Origin: Pseudomonas putida
GTDB lineage: Bacteria; Pseudomonadota; Gammaproteobacteria; Pseudomonadales; Pseudomonadaceae
Assembly (NCBI RefSeq): GCF_002025705.1
Contig: NZ_CP018846.1
Location: forward strand, 2,967,501 to 3,031,500
Length of the DNA stretch: 64,000 bases
Direction: 5' to 3'
Shown here: positions 1 to 7,599 of the stretch, piece after piece
How the letters are laid out: the number at the start of each line of letters is the position of its first letter
How positions within the stretch are numbered: the first letter of the stretch is position 1
Translations under genes and position numbers: made by a program
The notes under the pieces: model-generated
The model's input: the letters and a program-made list of their open reading frames with translations, nothing else
Databases searched by the model: none
Told to the model about the DNA's origin: nothing

Positions 1-1
1 C

Positions 2-796
2 GAACGTACCGGCGCGCTGGGCGATGCCCTGGCCCGCTACATCGGCTACCGCCAGCGTCTGGACCTGGTCCGGCAAAAGTTGGTGGGCGCTTCGGTCTAC
101 CCGTTGTTGCTGTTGCTGGTGGGTGGTGGTGTGGTGCTGTTCCTGCTCGGCTATGTGGTGCCGCGCTTCAGCCTGGTGTTCGAGGGCATGGGCAGCGAAC
201 TGCCCTGGTTGTCGCAGGTGCTGATGGATGTCGGCCTGTTCCTGCATGCCCAGCAGTTGCCGCTGGCACTGGCGGTTGCGGGCGGCATCGGTGCATTGGT
301 GGTCCTGCGCCGCAACCCGCTGGTACGGCGCTGTGCATCACGGCAGCTGCGGCGTTTGCCAGCCTTGCATCAGCGCCTGGTGATGTATGAACTGGCGCGG
401 TTCTATCGCTCGCTTGGGATCCTGCTGCAGGGCGGCATCCCGATCCTCACCGCCATGGGCATGGCCCACGGGCTACTTGGCAGCGCTTCGGCGCAAGGCC
501 TGGAACAGGCCAGCCGACGCGTCGGTGAGGGGCTGCCGTTATCGGACGCACTGGAGGCCGGCCAACTGGTCACCCCAGTGTCGCTGCGGTTGCTGCGGGC
601 GGGGGAACAATCGGGGAACCTGGGGGAGATGCTCGAACGCTGCGCGGATTTCCATGATCAGGAAATCGGCCGCTGGGTGGAGTGGTTCGTGAAACTGTTC
701 GAGCCGCTGCTGATGACCTTCATCGGGCTGCTGATCGGGGGGATCGTGATCCTGATGTACATGCCGATCTTCGACCTGGCTTCGAGCATTCACTGA
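2..796 (+). CDS. gspF: Type II secretion inner-membrane platform protein GspF (3' part)
   Basis: This gene enters from the left edge; the frame is open from base 2 and ends at 796, so the N-terminal half is missing. GspF is the polytopic inner-membrane platform protein of type II secretion that couples the cytoplasmic ATPase to the pseudopilus. The visible part begins in the tail of the first T2SSF domain (ERTGALGDAL), followed by a hydrophobic segment (SVYPLLLLLVGGGVVLFLLG). The second T2SSF domain follows (LARFYRSLGILLQGGIPIL, then LRAGEQSGNLGEML), with a final membrane helix (LLIGGIVILMYMPIF). That order is diagnostic of GspF/PilC proteins. GspF is favoured over PilC only by general resemblance, since no neighbouring secretion genes are in view. 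Confidence 0.85.
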   Translation, partial: ERTGALGDALARYIGYRQRLDLVRQKLVGASVYPLLLLLVGGGVVLFLLGYVVPRFSLVFEGMGSELPWLSQVLMDVGLFLHAQQLPLALAVAGGIGALVVLRRNPLVRRCASRQLRRLPALHQRLVMYELARFYRSLGILLQGGIPILTAMGMAHGLLGSASAQGLEQASRRVGEGLPLSDALEAGQLVTPVSLRLLRAGEQSGNLGEMLERCADFHDQEIGRWVEWFVKLFEPLLMTFIGLLIGGIVILMYMPIFDLASSIH

Positions 797-798
797 CC

Positions 799-1713
799 TC
801 AGTAGTCGAAGCGGTCCACCGCCCGCCGCCGCTCGTTGTCATCGCGCCGGTCATAACTGGCAGTGGTCTGGATGTTGGCATGGTGTGCCAGCTTCTGCGC
901 AATCGACAGGTCATGCTCTTCGATCACCCGGGTGATGAACGCCCGGCGAAAATCATGGGGCATGATCTTTACCCCCACCTGGGCGCCGCGCTGGCGGGCA
1001 ATGTAGTAGATCGCATGCTTGGTGATGCGTGCGCGGGTGATGTGGTTGCCACGGCGAATGCGGTTGAACAGGAACGGGTCGTCCGAGGCGCCCTCGGGTA
1101 GCGCCTGCCGGCGCAGGTCCAGCCAGGCCTGCAGCTTTTCGAATGCCCAGGCCGGGGCGTACTTGATCAGCTGCCGGTTACCCTTGCCGGTGACCTGCAA
1201 GCTGCGCGCCTCGAAGTCGACCTGGTCGAGGTCGATATCCACCGATTCCGACTTGCGCATGCCGGTGCCGTAGAGCAAGGCGATGATGGCCGCATCGCGC
1301 ACGCCCTGCGGCCGCGGGTCGGCCTCGCACAGGTCCATCAGTTCGCGAATCAGGCTGCGCCGCAGGTTGCGCCCGGGCGGCAGGCGGCTGCCGGACGCCG
1401 GCTTGACCTCGCGGATGCGCAACAGTTGCTCGTGGTCGATCAGGCCTTGGCGCCATGCCTCGTTCATCACCCCGCGCACGGCATTCACATACAGCGACGA
1501 GCTGTTAGGTGCATAGCCATCGGCGCGCAATGCCGCGACCAGGCCAATCACATGGCCAGGCTCAAGCCGGTGCCAGGGTACATCGACGAGGTTGCAGTCG
1601 ACGAAACCGAGGCGGTCGGCGGCATCCTGGAGGATGTAACGCATGGTCTGCTGGCTGGAGGGTGCCAGCCGGGCCAGGTATTGCAACAACGGGTTGTGGG
1701 GAAGGTTGGACAA
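799..1713 (-). CDS. Solitary tyrosine recombinase (phage-type integrase family)
   Basis: A 304-residue site-specific recombinase with an N-terminal SAM-like core-binding region (about residues 5-105) and a C-terminal catalytic domain. All catalytic positions of the family can be placed: Arg153 in GTGMRKSE, Lys177 in TGKGNR, His253 and Arg256 in HDFRR, His278 in AHHANIQTT and the nucleophile Tyr287 in ASYDRR. It converges on gspF with only two bases between the stop codons. No excisionase, phage gene, tRNA or flanking direct repeat is visible, so it is either a chromosomally fixed integrase or the remnant of a lost element. XerC/XerD are less likely because their usual neighbours are absent. 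The target site cannot be told from the sequence. Confidence 0.85.
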   Translation of the reverse strand: MSNLPHNPLLQYLARLAPSSQQTMRYILQDAADRLGFVDCNLVDVPWHRLEPGHVIGLVAALRADGYAPNSSSLYVNAVRGVMNEAWRQGLIDHEQLLRIREVKPASGSRLPPGRNLRRSLIRELMDLCEADPRPQGVRDAAIIALLYGTGMRKSESVDIDLDQVDFEARSLQVTGKGNRQLIKYAPAWAFEKLQAWLDLRRQALPEGASDDPFLFNRIRRGNHITRARITKHAIYYIARQRGAQVGVKIMPHDFRRAFITRVIEEHDLSIAQKLAHHANIQTTASYDRRDDNERRRAVDRFDY

Positions 1714-1834
1714 AACAACGAATCCTGAAGCGAATCAAAGCGAAGGCAGGCAATGTTACCGTAACCCGGCCAATTGATCGAACCGCTGGCCGCTGTGGTC
1801 TAGAGTGAGTTCACCCCCCTGCCTGCGAGCGCCC

Positions 1835-2482
1835 ATGGTTTTCCACCGCCTCACCCGTACCCACCCCCGCTTGAGCATCGCTGCCGTGGCTGGCCTGGTC
1901 GGTGCCTGGTTCATTCCGGCCGATGACGCCATCCAGCGCACCCTCGCCGGCTGGAACCTTGGCGTCTGGCTGTACCTGCTGCTGGTGCTCTGGCTGACCT
2001 GCCGAGCCACTCCCGAGACCGTGCGCAAAGTCGCCCGGGTCGAGGACGAAAATGCCGGCCTGGTGCTGTTCACGGTGTGCATCGCTGCCATCGCCAGCCT
2101 GGCCGCCGTGACCCTGCAGCTGGTCTCCAGCCGCGGCCTGCAAGGCAGCGCGCTGGCCTTGCACTACCTGTACACCGGGCTGACGGTGGCAGGTTCGTGG
2201 CTGCTGATCGGCTGCATCTTCAGCCTGCACTACGCCCGCCTGTTCTACACCGGCGACAGCAAAGAACCGGCGCTGCGGTTTGCCGACGGTGAGCGCAACC
2301 CGGATTACTGGGACTTCCACTACTTCTCGTTCACCATCAGCGTCGCCGTGCAGACCTCCGACATCGGCGTCGGCGGGCGCGGCATGCGCCGGGTGGTGCT
2401 GGCGCATTCACTGGTAGGCTTTGTGTTCAACACGGCGATTCTGGGCTTCACCATCAATATTGCGGCAGGCCTGCTGGGTTAG
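1835..2482 (+). CDS. DUF1345 family integral membrane protein
   Basis: About 215 residues with four or five hydrophobic segments ([87 protein letters not shown]). The motif [20 protein letters not shown] before the last helix is typical of DUF1345 proteins. An in-frame GTG exists at 1805, but the ATG at 1835 gives the usual length and starts just before the first helix, so it is preferred. Function is unknown; these proteins resemble the pore region of small ion channels, which is only a loose analogy. It stands alone, divergent from the recombinase gene. Confidence 0.75.
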   Translation: MVFHRLTRTHPRLSIAAVAGLVGAWFIPADDAIQRTLAGWNLGVWLYLLLVLWLTCRATPETVRKVARVEDENAGLVLFTVCIAAIASLAAVTLQLVSSRGLQGSALALHYLYTGLTVAGSWLLIGCIFSLHYARLFYTGDSKEPALRFADGERNPDYWDFHYFSFTISVAVQTSDIGVGGRGMRRVVLAHSLVGFVFNTAILGFTINIAAGLLG

Positions 2483-2563
2483 GGTTAACTGGCACTTTTA
2501 CCAGTAGACGCTGAAGAGCCAGCTCGTAGGATACGGTTATCGACACTTCTCAAGGTCTGAGTC

Positions 2564-3382
2564 ATGCGCCCGATTGCAATATGGCAGAGCCGCTACAGGA
2601 TCTTCTATCAAATGGAACACGCCTGCCTTTATTCAGGCGCAGTCACCGAGCGCATCTTTATCGCTGACACTACCCTGCTAGCGCAAAAATCGAGCGCCGA
2701 CACAAAAGCCCTGCTCATTCAACTTGACTCAGCAGGGTCAATCATTGGAGCCATGGCTCCTCACATCTCTCAGCTGTTCACGCCCTATGGAGCAAGTGCC
2801 CCTGGCTCGTTGGTCACGATACTTGCATTCTGCGGACAGCCCCTTGATCGTGCCTCGAACACCTATCCGTTGGGAAATGGACGGCGTTCTTTTAGTCCAT
2901 CGATAATGCGATTTACTACCTCCGATTCTATGTCACCTTTCGGTAGAGGCGGGCCTAACGCTTACGCTTATTGCCAAGGAGACCCGGTCAACAGGCATGA
3001 CCCAAACGGTCAATGGTGGGTGCTGCACCGTATAGTCAGATTCTCCGCCAGATTACTTCATCGCGGATTAAATACAGCATCACGCCTGATATTCAACATG
3101 CCAGCACCTACTCTACGTCGAACCGTGCAGACTGTTGCTGCAGAAAGCTTTCAACAGGCCACTCGCCAATTCGAAACAAGCTGGAACATGCTGCCTCCGG
3201 CTGCGCAAATGACAGTTTCAGCAGTTGTTGCATTACCAACGGTGATGACTGTCGGGGTGACTGTACTAGCCGCAGCCCGGACAGGAACGCCGATAGTTCC
3301 ATCACTGCAACAGTCTGCCGGCCTTTTCATGGGAGAAGCAAATGCACAGTTGCGCCAAGCCCTTGGTGTTGGTCGCCACTAG
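2564..3382 (+). CDS. Orphan RHS repeat-associated core protein with variable tail
   Basis: A 272-residue protein carrying only the end of an RHS-type sequence. Residues about 95-150 hold the RHS core signature (YPLGNGRRSFSPSIMRFTTS, then DSMSPFGRGGPNAYAYCQGD and DPVNRHDPNG), after which full-length RHS toxins change into a variable C-terminal domain. Here the tail is ~120 residues and includes a hydrophobic stretch (MTVSAVVALPTVMTVGVTVLAAA). There is no long YD-repeat region, so it cannot form an RHS cocoon by itself. An AAGG ribosome site lies 8 bases before the ATG. Hand counts of two 60-base rows give 48-55% GC against about 60% nearby, which suggests transfer. Short orphan RHS-core genes are common in pseudomonads. 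A toxin role is only a possibility, and no immunity gene is recognised beside it. Confidence 0.75.
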   Translation: MRPIAIWQSRYRIFYQMEHACLYSGAVTERIFIADTTLLAQKSSADTKALLIQLDSAGSIIGAMAPHISQLFTPYGASAPGSLVTILAFCGQPLDRASNTYPLGNGRRSFSPSIMRFTTSDSMSPFGRGGPNAYAYCQGDPVNRHDPNGQWWVLHRIVRFSARLLHRGLNTASRLIFNMPAPTLRRTVQTVAAESFQQATRQFETSWNMLPPAAQMTVSAVVALPTVMTVGVTVLAAARTGTPIVPSLQQSAGLFMGEANAQLRQALGVGRH

Positions 3383-4629
3383 AGTTTTGCGAACTTTGAT
3401 GTTTTCATCCTTTCCGTCCAAATAGCGGAATTTCGGACTTCGCAAAACGCATTGCCGCAGGTCCGTTCGACCAAGACGCGCCCGGCACAGGCAGCGATGC
3501 GCTGGCAGGCTTGCTCCAGGCGTTCGGCATCCAGCACCAGCCCCATGCGCACATGGCCCGCCGCGCTGGGGCCGAACGCATCCCCAGGCAGAAGTGCTAC
3601 ACCCTCTTCCAACAGCAAGCGCTGGGCGAAGGCATAGGCATCAAGCCCGGTGGCACGGATATCGAGCATGACGAACATGCCGCCTGCCGGGCGATGGGCA
3701 AGCACTCCCGGGCAGTCCGCAATGGCTGTGCAAACCCGGTCGCGCCGCTGCCGATAGGCCTCGCGCATCGCCTGCACGGCCGGTAACTCCTGCTCGAGTG
3801 CCGTCTGGACGCCCGCCATGACGAACTCCGGCAAGCCGAACAGCATCGCCACGGCCAAGGTGGCGAGGTGTGCAATCAACGCTTGCGGGCCCACCACCCA
3901 ACCCACTCGCCAGCCGCTCATGGCGTGGGACTTGGATACGCTGTCGATCAACACGCAGCGCTCGGCCATGCCTGGCAGACTGATCGGGTCTGCCGGCTCA
4001 CCGTCGAACAGCAAGCCGCTGTACACCTGATCGCACACCAGCCACAGGTCATGTTCCCGACACAGCTGCGCCAGCAGCGCCATGTCCTGTGGCGAGATGG
4101 CGGCGCCGGTCGGGTTATGCGGGGTGTTCAACAGCAGGCCACGGGTACGCGGGGTTATCGCCCGGGCCACCGCCATCGGGTCAAGGCGAAAGCCCTGCTC
4201 AGGGCTGACAGCTACCTGCACGGGCTGTGCCCCGCAGGCACCTAGTACGCCTTGATAGGTGACATACATGGGCTCGGCGACGATCACCTCGTCACCGCCC
4301 TCGAACAGGCATTGGCAAACCGCGTACAACGCGCACTGGGCTCCGGCCAGGACCATCACCTGGTCGGCCGAGACATGCGCGCCAGTGCGCCGCGCAATTG
4401 CCTGGCGCAGCGCCAGGCTGCCGTGCACATCGCTGTAGTGGGTCTCGCCACGCTGCAGGCTGGCTATGGCTGCCTCGACCACCGGTGCTGGTGTGTCGAA
4501 GTCCGGGTCCCCCACCGACAGCAGAAAGATCTCGCGCCCTTCGCGGCGCAGTGCCTGGGCCTGGTAGTGAATGTCCCACGCCGAAGCGGCTTCGCCGGCG
4601 ATGCGTTGTGTGAGCGTGGAATAGCGCAT
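3379..4629 (-). CDS. aruH: Arginine:pyruvate transaminase-like aminotransferase with C-terminal run-on
   Basis: A fold-type I PLP aminotransferase of 416 residues. The start (MRYSTLTQRIAGEAASAWDI) and core (LLLSVGDPDFDTP, NTPHNPTGA, Schiff-base Lys233 in DSVSKSHAMSGWRVGW) closely resemble Pseudomonas AruH, which transaminates L-arginine with pyruvate to 2-ketoarginine. AruH as I recall it is about 393 residues. Here the last ~25 residues (from TCGNAFCEVR onward) have no counterpart, are encoded by more AT-rich DNA, and run into the RHS stop codon (stops overlap at 3379-3382). This looks like loss of the original stop by a recombination event. The partner decarboxylase gene aruI is not in the window, so the substrate is inferred from similarity only. 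Confidence 0.8.
   Translation of the reverse strand: MRYSTLTQRIAGEAASAWDIHYQAQALRREGREIFLLSVGDPDFDTPAPVVEAAIASLQRGETHYSDVHGSLALRQAIARRTGAHVSADQVMVLAGAQCALYAVCQCLFEGGDEVIVAEPMYVTYQGVLGACGAQPVQVAVSPEQGFRLDPMAVARAITPRTRGLLLNTPHNPTGAAISPQDMALLAQLCREHDLWLVCDQVYSGLLFDGEPADPISLPGMAERCVLIDSVSKSHAMSGWRVGWVVGPQALIAHLATLAVAMLFGLPEFVMAGVQTALEQELPAVQAMREAYRQRRDRVCTAIADCPGVLAHRPAGGMFVMLDIRATGLDAYAFAQRLLLEEGVALLPGDAFGPSAAGHVRMGLVLDAERLEQACQRIAACAGRVLVERTCGNAFCEVRNSAIWTERMKTSKFAKL
3384..3448. repeat. 10-bp inverted repeat at the RHS/aruH junction
   Basis: GTTTTGCGAA at 3384-3393 is repeated in inverted orientation as TTCGCAAAAC at 3439-3448, with 45 bases between. The pair lies directly after the RHS stop codon and inside the anomalous 3' extension of the aruH-like gene. 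It could be a long-loop terminator or a scar of the event that joined the two genes. Confidence 0.6.
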
Positions 4630-4806
4630 GACTGTCTCCCTGTCTGCCCAGCTCGCACCGCTCGTCCGAAAACGCTGTGCGCCTAATGACCCTAAAAATA
4701 GCAGAGCAGACCGGCAACCATGCGGGCATCGTGCGGGGAAAACGTTTGCGTGGCCATTTGCCGCCAGACGGCTCGCATGACAGCTCTGTGACCGCTGTCA
4801 TGCATT

Positions 4807-4825
4807 AATACAATTGTCTTGTATT
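4807..4825. promoter_or_regulatory. Possible operator in the aruH / DUF1652 intergenic region
   Basis: AATACAA at 4807-4813 and TTGTATT at 4819-4825 form a perfect 7-bp inverted repeat around a 5-base spacer. It lies 178 bases before the aruH start and 100 bases before the divergent DUF1652 gene, a reasonable place for an operator. The binding protein is unknown. Confidence 0.35.
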
Positions 4826-4924
4826 GCGCCAAACATGGGCTGTGGCAGGTGCTATGGTTAGGTTCCCGGCGGCCGAGCGAACGGCTACCGATCACCGCGT
4901 CCAGGCAAGGACAAGGAGGCTGGC

Positions 4925-5185
4925 TTGAACAAGATGACGTTCCCCAACGCCTGCCAGGTGATGCGCTGGCACTTCCACCCGCTGGGCTTCGAGGCCAGCA
5001 TGGATGCGCCGCGCAGCATGGTCGCACGACTATTTGACCGGGCCACGGGCCAGACCCTGCTGGCCATCGCCGGCATCCCCTGCACCGCAATCATGGCCGC
5101 GGCCGATGTCGAACGCATCATCGAGGCCGTGGAGGCCGAGATGGAGGCCTTTGCACCGGCCTTTTCCCTGCTTGATGCAGGCTAG
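4925..5185 (+). CDS. DUF1652 family small protein
   Basis: An 86-residue soluble protein matching the pseudomonad DUF1652 family: an N-terminal W-x-F-x-P-L motif (MRWHFHPLGF), a DRATGQTLLAIAGI strand region and a C-terminal helix ending in glutamates (ADVERIIEAVEAEME). Family function is unknown. AAGGAGG lies at 4913-4919, five bases before the ATG, a strong ribosome site. Its stop codon overlaps the stop of the convergent cyclic-di-GMP gene. Confidence 0.75.
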   Translation: MNKMTFPNACQVMRWHFHPLGFEASMDAPRSMVARLFDRATGQTLLAIAGIPCTAIMAAADVERIIEAVEAEMEAFAPAFSLLDAG

Positions 5186-7269
5186 ACAGCCGCCTCGCTT
5201 TTCTCGCGCAACGCCTGCAACTTGCCCATGAACTGCTCGGCCGGCACCGGCTGACCGAGCAGATAGCCCTGCAGGGAATCACAGCCCAGGCGGGTCAGGA
5301 AGTCCTGCTGGCGGTTGGTTTCCACCCCTTCGGCAACGATCCGCAGGCCCAGCGCCTGGCCCAGGGCGACGATCGCCGAGACAATCGCCGCATCATCACT
5401 GTCCTGCTCCAGATCACGCACGAAACCACGGTCGATCTTCAGCTCGTTGGCCGGCAGGCGCTTGAGGTACATCAGGCTCGAATAACCGGTACCGAAGTCG
5501 TCGATGGACAGGTCCACGCCCATGTCGGAGAGCCGCTGCAGCACTGTCAGGCTGGCATCGGCGTCGTGCATGGCGGTGGTTTCGGTGATTTCCAGGGTCA
5601 GGCGGTTGGCCGGCAGGTGGTTTTCCCGCAGGGCACGGGCGACGCTGTCCACCAGGCCGGCGTGGCAGAACTGGATGGCCGACAGGTTGACCGCCATGCG
5701 CCAATCCGTATGCCCCTGTTCGACCCACTGCCGCATCTGCCGGCAGGCTTCGCCCAGTACCCACTCGCCGATGGGGATGATCAGGCCGGTCTTTTCCGCC
5801 AGGCCGATGAAGCGGTCCGGCAGCATCAGGCCGTGCTGTGGGTGCTCCCAGCGCAGCAAGGCTTCGGCACCGATCGGTGCGCAGGCCTGGGCGTCGAACT
5901 TGGGCTGGTAGTGCAGGCGGAACTGGCCTTGCTCCAGGGCCATGCGCAGGTCCTGCAACAGCTGCAACTGTTGACGGGCGTTGCTGTTCATCGACGCGTC
6001 GAAGAAGCTGTAGCCGTTCTTGCCGGCGCTCTTGGCGTGGTACATGGCAGCGTCGGCGTTGCGCAGCAGTTCGAGTTGGTCTTGACCGTTGCCTGGGTAC
6101 AGCACGATCCCCAGGCTCGCCGTCAATTGCAGGTCGTGCTCGGCGACACGGAAGGTGCGCGACACCAGGTTGACCTGCTTGACCGCCACATCCATGGCGT
6201 CTTCCGGTTCCTGCAGCTCCACCAGCAACACGAACTCGTCGCCGCCGATCCGTGCCAGGGTGTCCTGGCTGTGCAGATGGCCACGCAGGCGGGCCGCCAC
6301 GGCCTTGAGCAGCAGGTCGCCGACATGGTGGCCAAAGGCATCGTTGACCGGCTTGAAACCATCCAGGTCGATGAACATCAGCGCAAAACAGCCGCCCTGC
6401 TCCGCCACCTTGCCAATGGCCTGTTCGATACGGTCGGACAACAGCGTGCGGTTGGGCAGCCCGGTCAAGGTGTCGTGCAGCGCCAGCTGGGTCAACTCCT
6501 GGTTGGCCAGGGTCAGCGAGTGGGCCAGTGCTGCCGTGCGCGCCTCCAGGCGTGCATCCAGCACCGAGGTGAGCAAGGCCACGGCCAGCACCGCCAAAGT
6601 GGTGATCAGCACCAGATAGACCAAGCCATCGCCCTGCAAGCCGCTGGCCAACGCGCCGCAGTAGCTGCCTTCGGGAAAGTTCGCGGCGGCCATGCCGGTG
6701 TAGTGCATGCCGACGATCGCAACGCCCATCACCATGGCAGCCAGGCCGCGAAACTGGCGCACATAAGGGGTGTGCTGGCGCAGGCGGAAGGCTATCCACA
6801 ATGCGGCCGCCGAAGCACCGACCGCAATGGCCAGCGAGGCGCCGAACAAGGTCGGGTCGTAATCGATGCCAGGCAGCATGCGCAGGGCCGCCATGCCGGT
6901 GTAGTGCATGCAGGCGATGCCGGTGCCCATGATCAGCGCGCCAAACGCCAGCTGCAACTTGGGCAGGCTGGGCTGGCTGACCAGCCACAGGGCGAAACCG
7001 GAGGACAGTACGGCAATCACGAGAGAGAGCACGGTCAGGCCGATGTCATAGCCCAGGGCAATGGGCAGGCTGAAGGCGAGCATGCCGATGAAGTGCATCG
7101 ACCAGACGCCGATGCCCATGGCCAACGCGCCCCCGCCCATCCACAGGTGCACGGCACGGCCCTTGGCCGTGGCGATACGGCCGGTCAAGTCAAGGGCGGT
7201 ATAGGAAGCAAGGATCGCCACGCAGAGTGAAATCAGCACCAGCGCAGAAGAATAACTACCGTTCAGCAT
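5182..7269 (-). CDS. MHYT-GGDEF-EAL cyclic-di-GMP protein (MucR-like)
   Basis: A 695-residue inner-membrane signalling protein. The first ~250 residues hold the MHYT sensor, with three MHYT-type motifs (MHFIGM, MHYTGM, MHYTGM) within seven or so helices, a domain proposed to bind copper and sense oxygen, CO or NO. It is followed by a GGDEF domain (RIGGDEF intact) and an EAL domain (EALLRWEHP, then DFGTGYSS and the KIDRGFV region). Both catalytic motifs look intact, so it could make and degrade cyclic-di-GMP. The inhibitory I-site RxxD is HSQD here, so product inhibition is probably lost. The start at 7269 (MLNGSYSS) is chosen because the upstream 33 residues are not membrane-like. P. aeruginosa MucR has the same architecture and controls alginate. 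Confidence 0.9.
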   Translation of the reverse strand: MLNGSYSSALVLISLCVAILASYTALDLTGRIATAKGRAVHLWMGGGALAMGIGVWSMHFIGMLAFSLPIALGYDIGLTVLSLVIAVLSSGFALWLVSQPSLPKLQLAFGALIMGTGIACMHYTGMAALRMLPGIDYDPTLFGASLAIAVGASAAALWIAFRLRQHTPYVRQFRGLAAMVMGVAIVGMHYTGMAAANFPEGSYCGALASGLQGDGLVYLVLITTLAVLAVALLTSVLDARLEARTAALAHSLTLANQELTQLALHDTLTGLPNRTLLSDRIEQAIGKVAEQGGCFALMFIDLDGFKPVNDAFGHHVGDLLLKAVAARLRGHLHSQDTLARIGGDEFVLLVELQEPEDAMDVAVKQVNLVSRTFRVAEHDLQLTASLGIVLYPGNGQDQLELLRNADAAMYHAKSAGKNGYSFFDASMNSNARQQLQLLQDLRMALEQGQFRLHYQPKFDAQACAPIGAEALLRWEHPQHGLMLPDRFIGLAEKTGLIIPIGEWVLGEACRQMRQWVEQGHTDWRMAVNLSAIQFCHAGLVDSVARALRENHLPANRLTLEITETTAMHDADASLTVLQRLSDMGVDLSIDDFGTGYSSLMYLKRLPANELKIDRGFVRDLEQDSDDAAIVSAIVALGQALGLRIVAEGVETNRQQDFLTRLGCDSLQGYLLGQPVPAEQFMGKLQALREKSEAAV

Positions 7270-7457
7270 TGGAAAATCCAGCTCGGGACAGGGGGCCCGA
7301 AAAAACTGACGATTGTACTCAAGCTTTGGCGAAACGCACGGGGTTTGTGCGAATGGGAATGGATCCAACGCCAGATAGATCTGGCTGGATCACTCGAATT
7401 AGAGCTATTTCAAGCCAAATGAAGGCAAATTGCCATTTGTCGGGCCGACACGCTTTT

Positions 7458-7572
7458 TGTGGGAGCGGCCTTGCGTCGCGAAAGGGCTGCGCAGCAGCCC
7501 CAGTTTCAGCATCGCCGCATAGATTGCAGGGGTCGCTTTGCGACCCTTTCGCGACGCAAGGCCGCTCCCACA
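7458..7572. repeat. REP-type inverted pair, class 'GTCGCGAAAGGG'
   Basis: TGTGGGAGCGGCCTTGCGTCGCGAAAGGG at the left is repeated inverted at the right end, ending GGCCGCTCCCACA, around a GC-rich centre. It occupies most of the 330-base gap between the MHYT gene and the end of opmB; I see nothing else there. As a strong hairpin after the opmB stop it may also protect or end the mux transcript. Confidence 0.8.
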
Positions 7573-7599
7573 GTAGACCGAGCCTGCTTGCGGGGGTGT

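Noticed and set aside
799..1713. Prophage or integrative island at the recombinase
   Set aside because: No phage genes, tRNA, or flanking direct repeats are visible on either side.
5566..7230. 554-residue open frame on the plus strand opposite the MHYT-GGDEF-EAL gene
   Set aside because: It is rich in Gln, His and Arg, has no domain pattern, and mirrors a well-supported gene. Long antisense frames are normal in GC-rich DNA.
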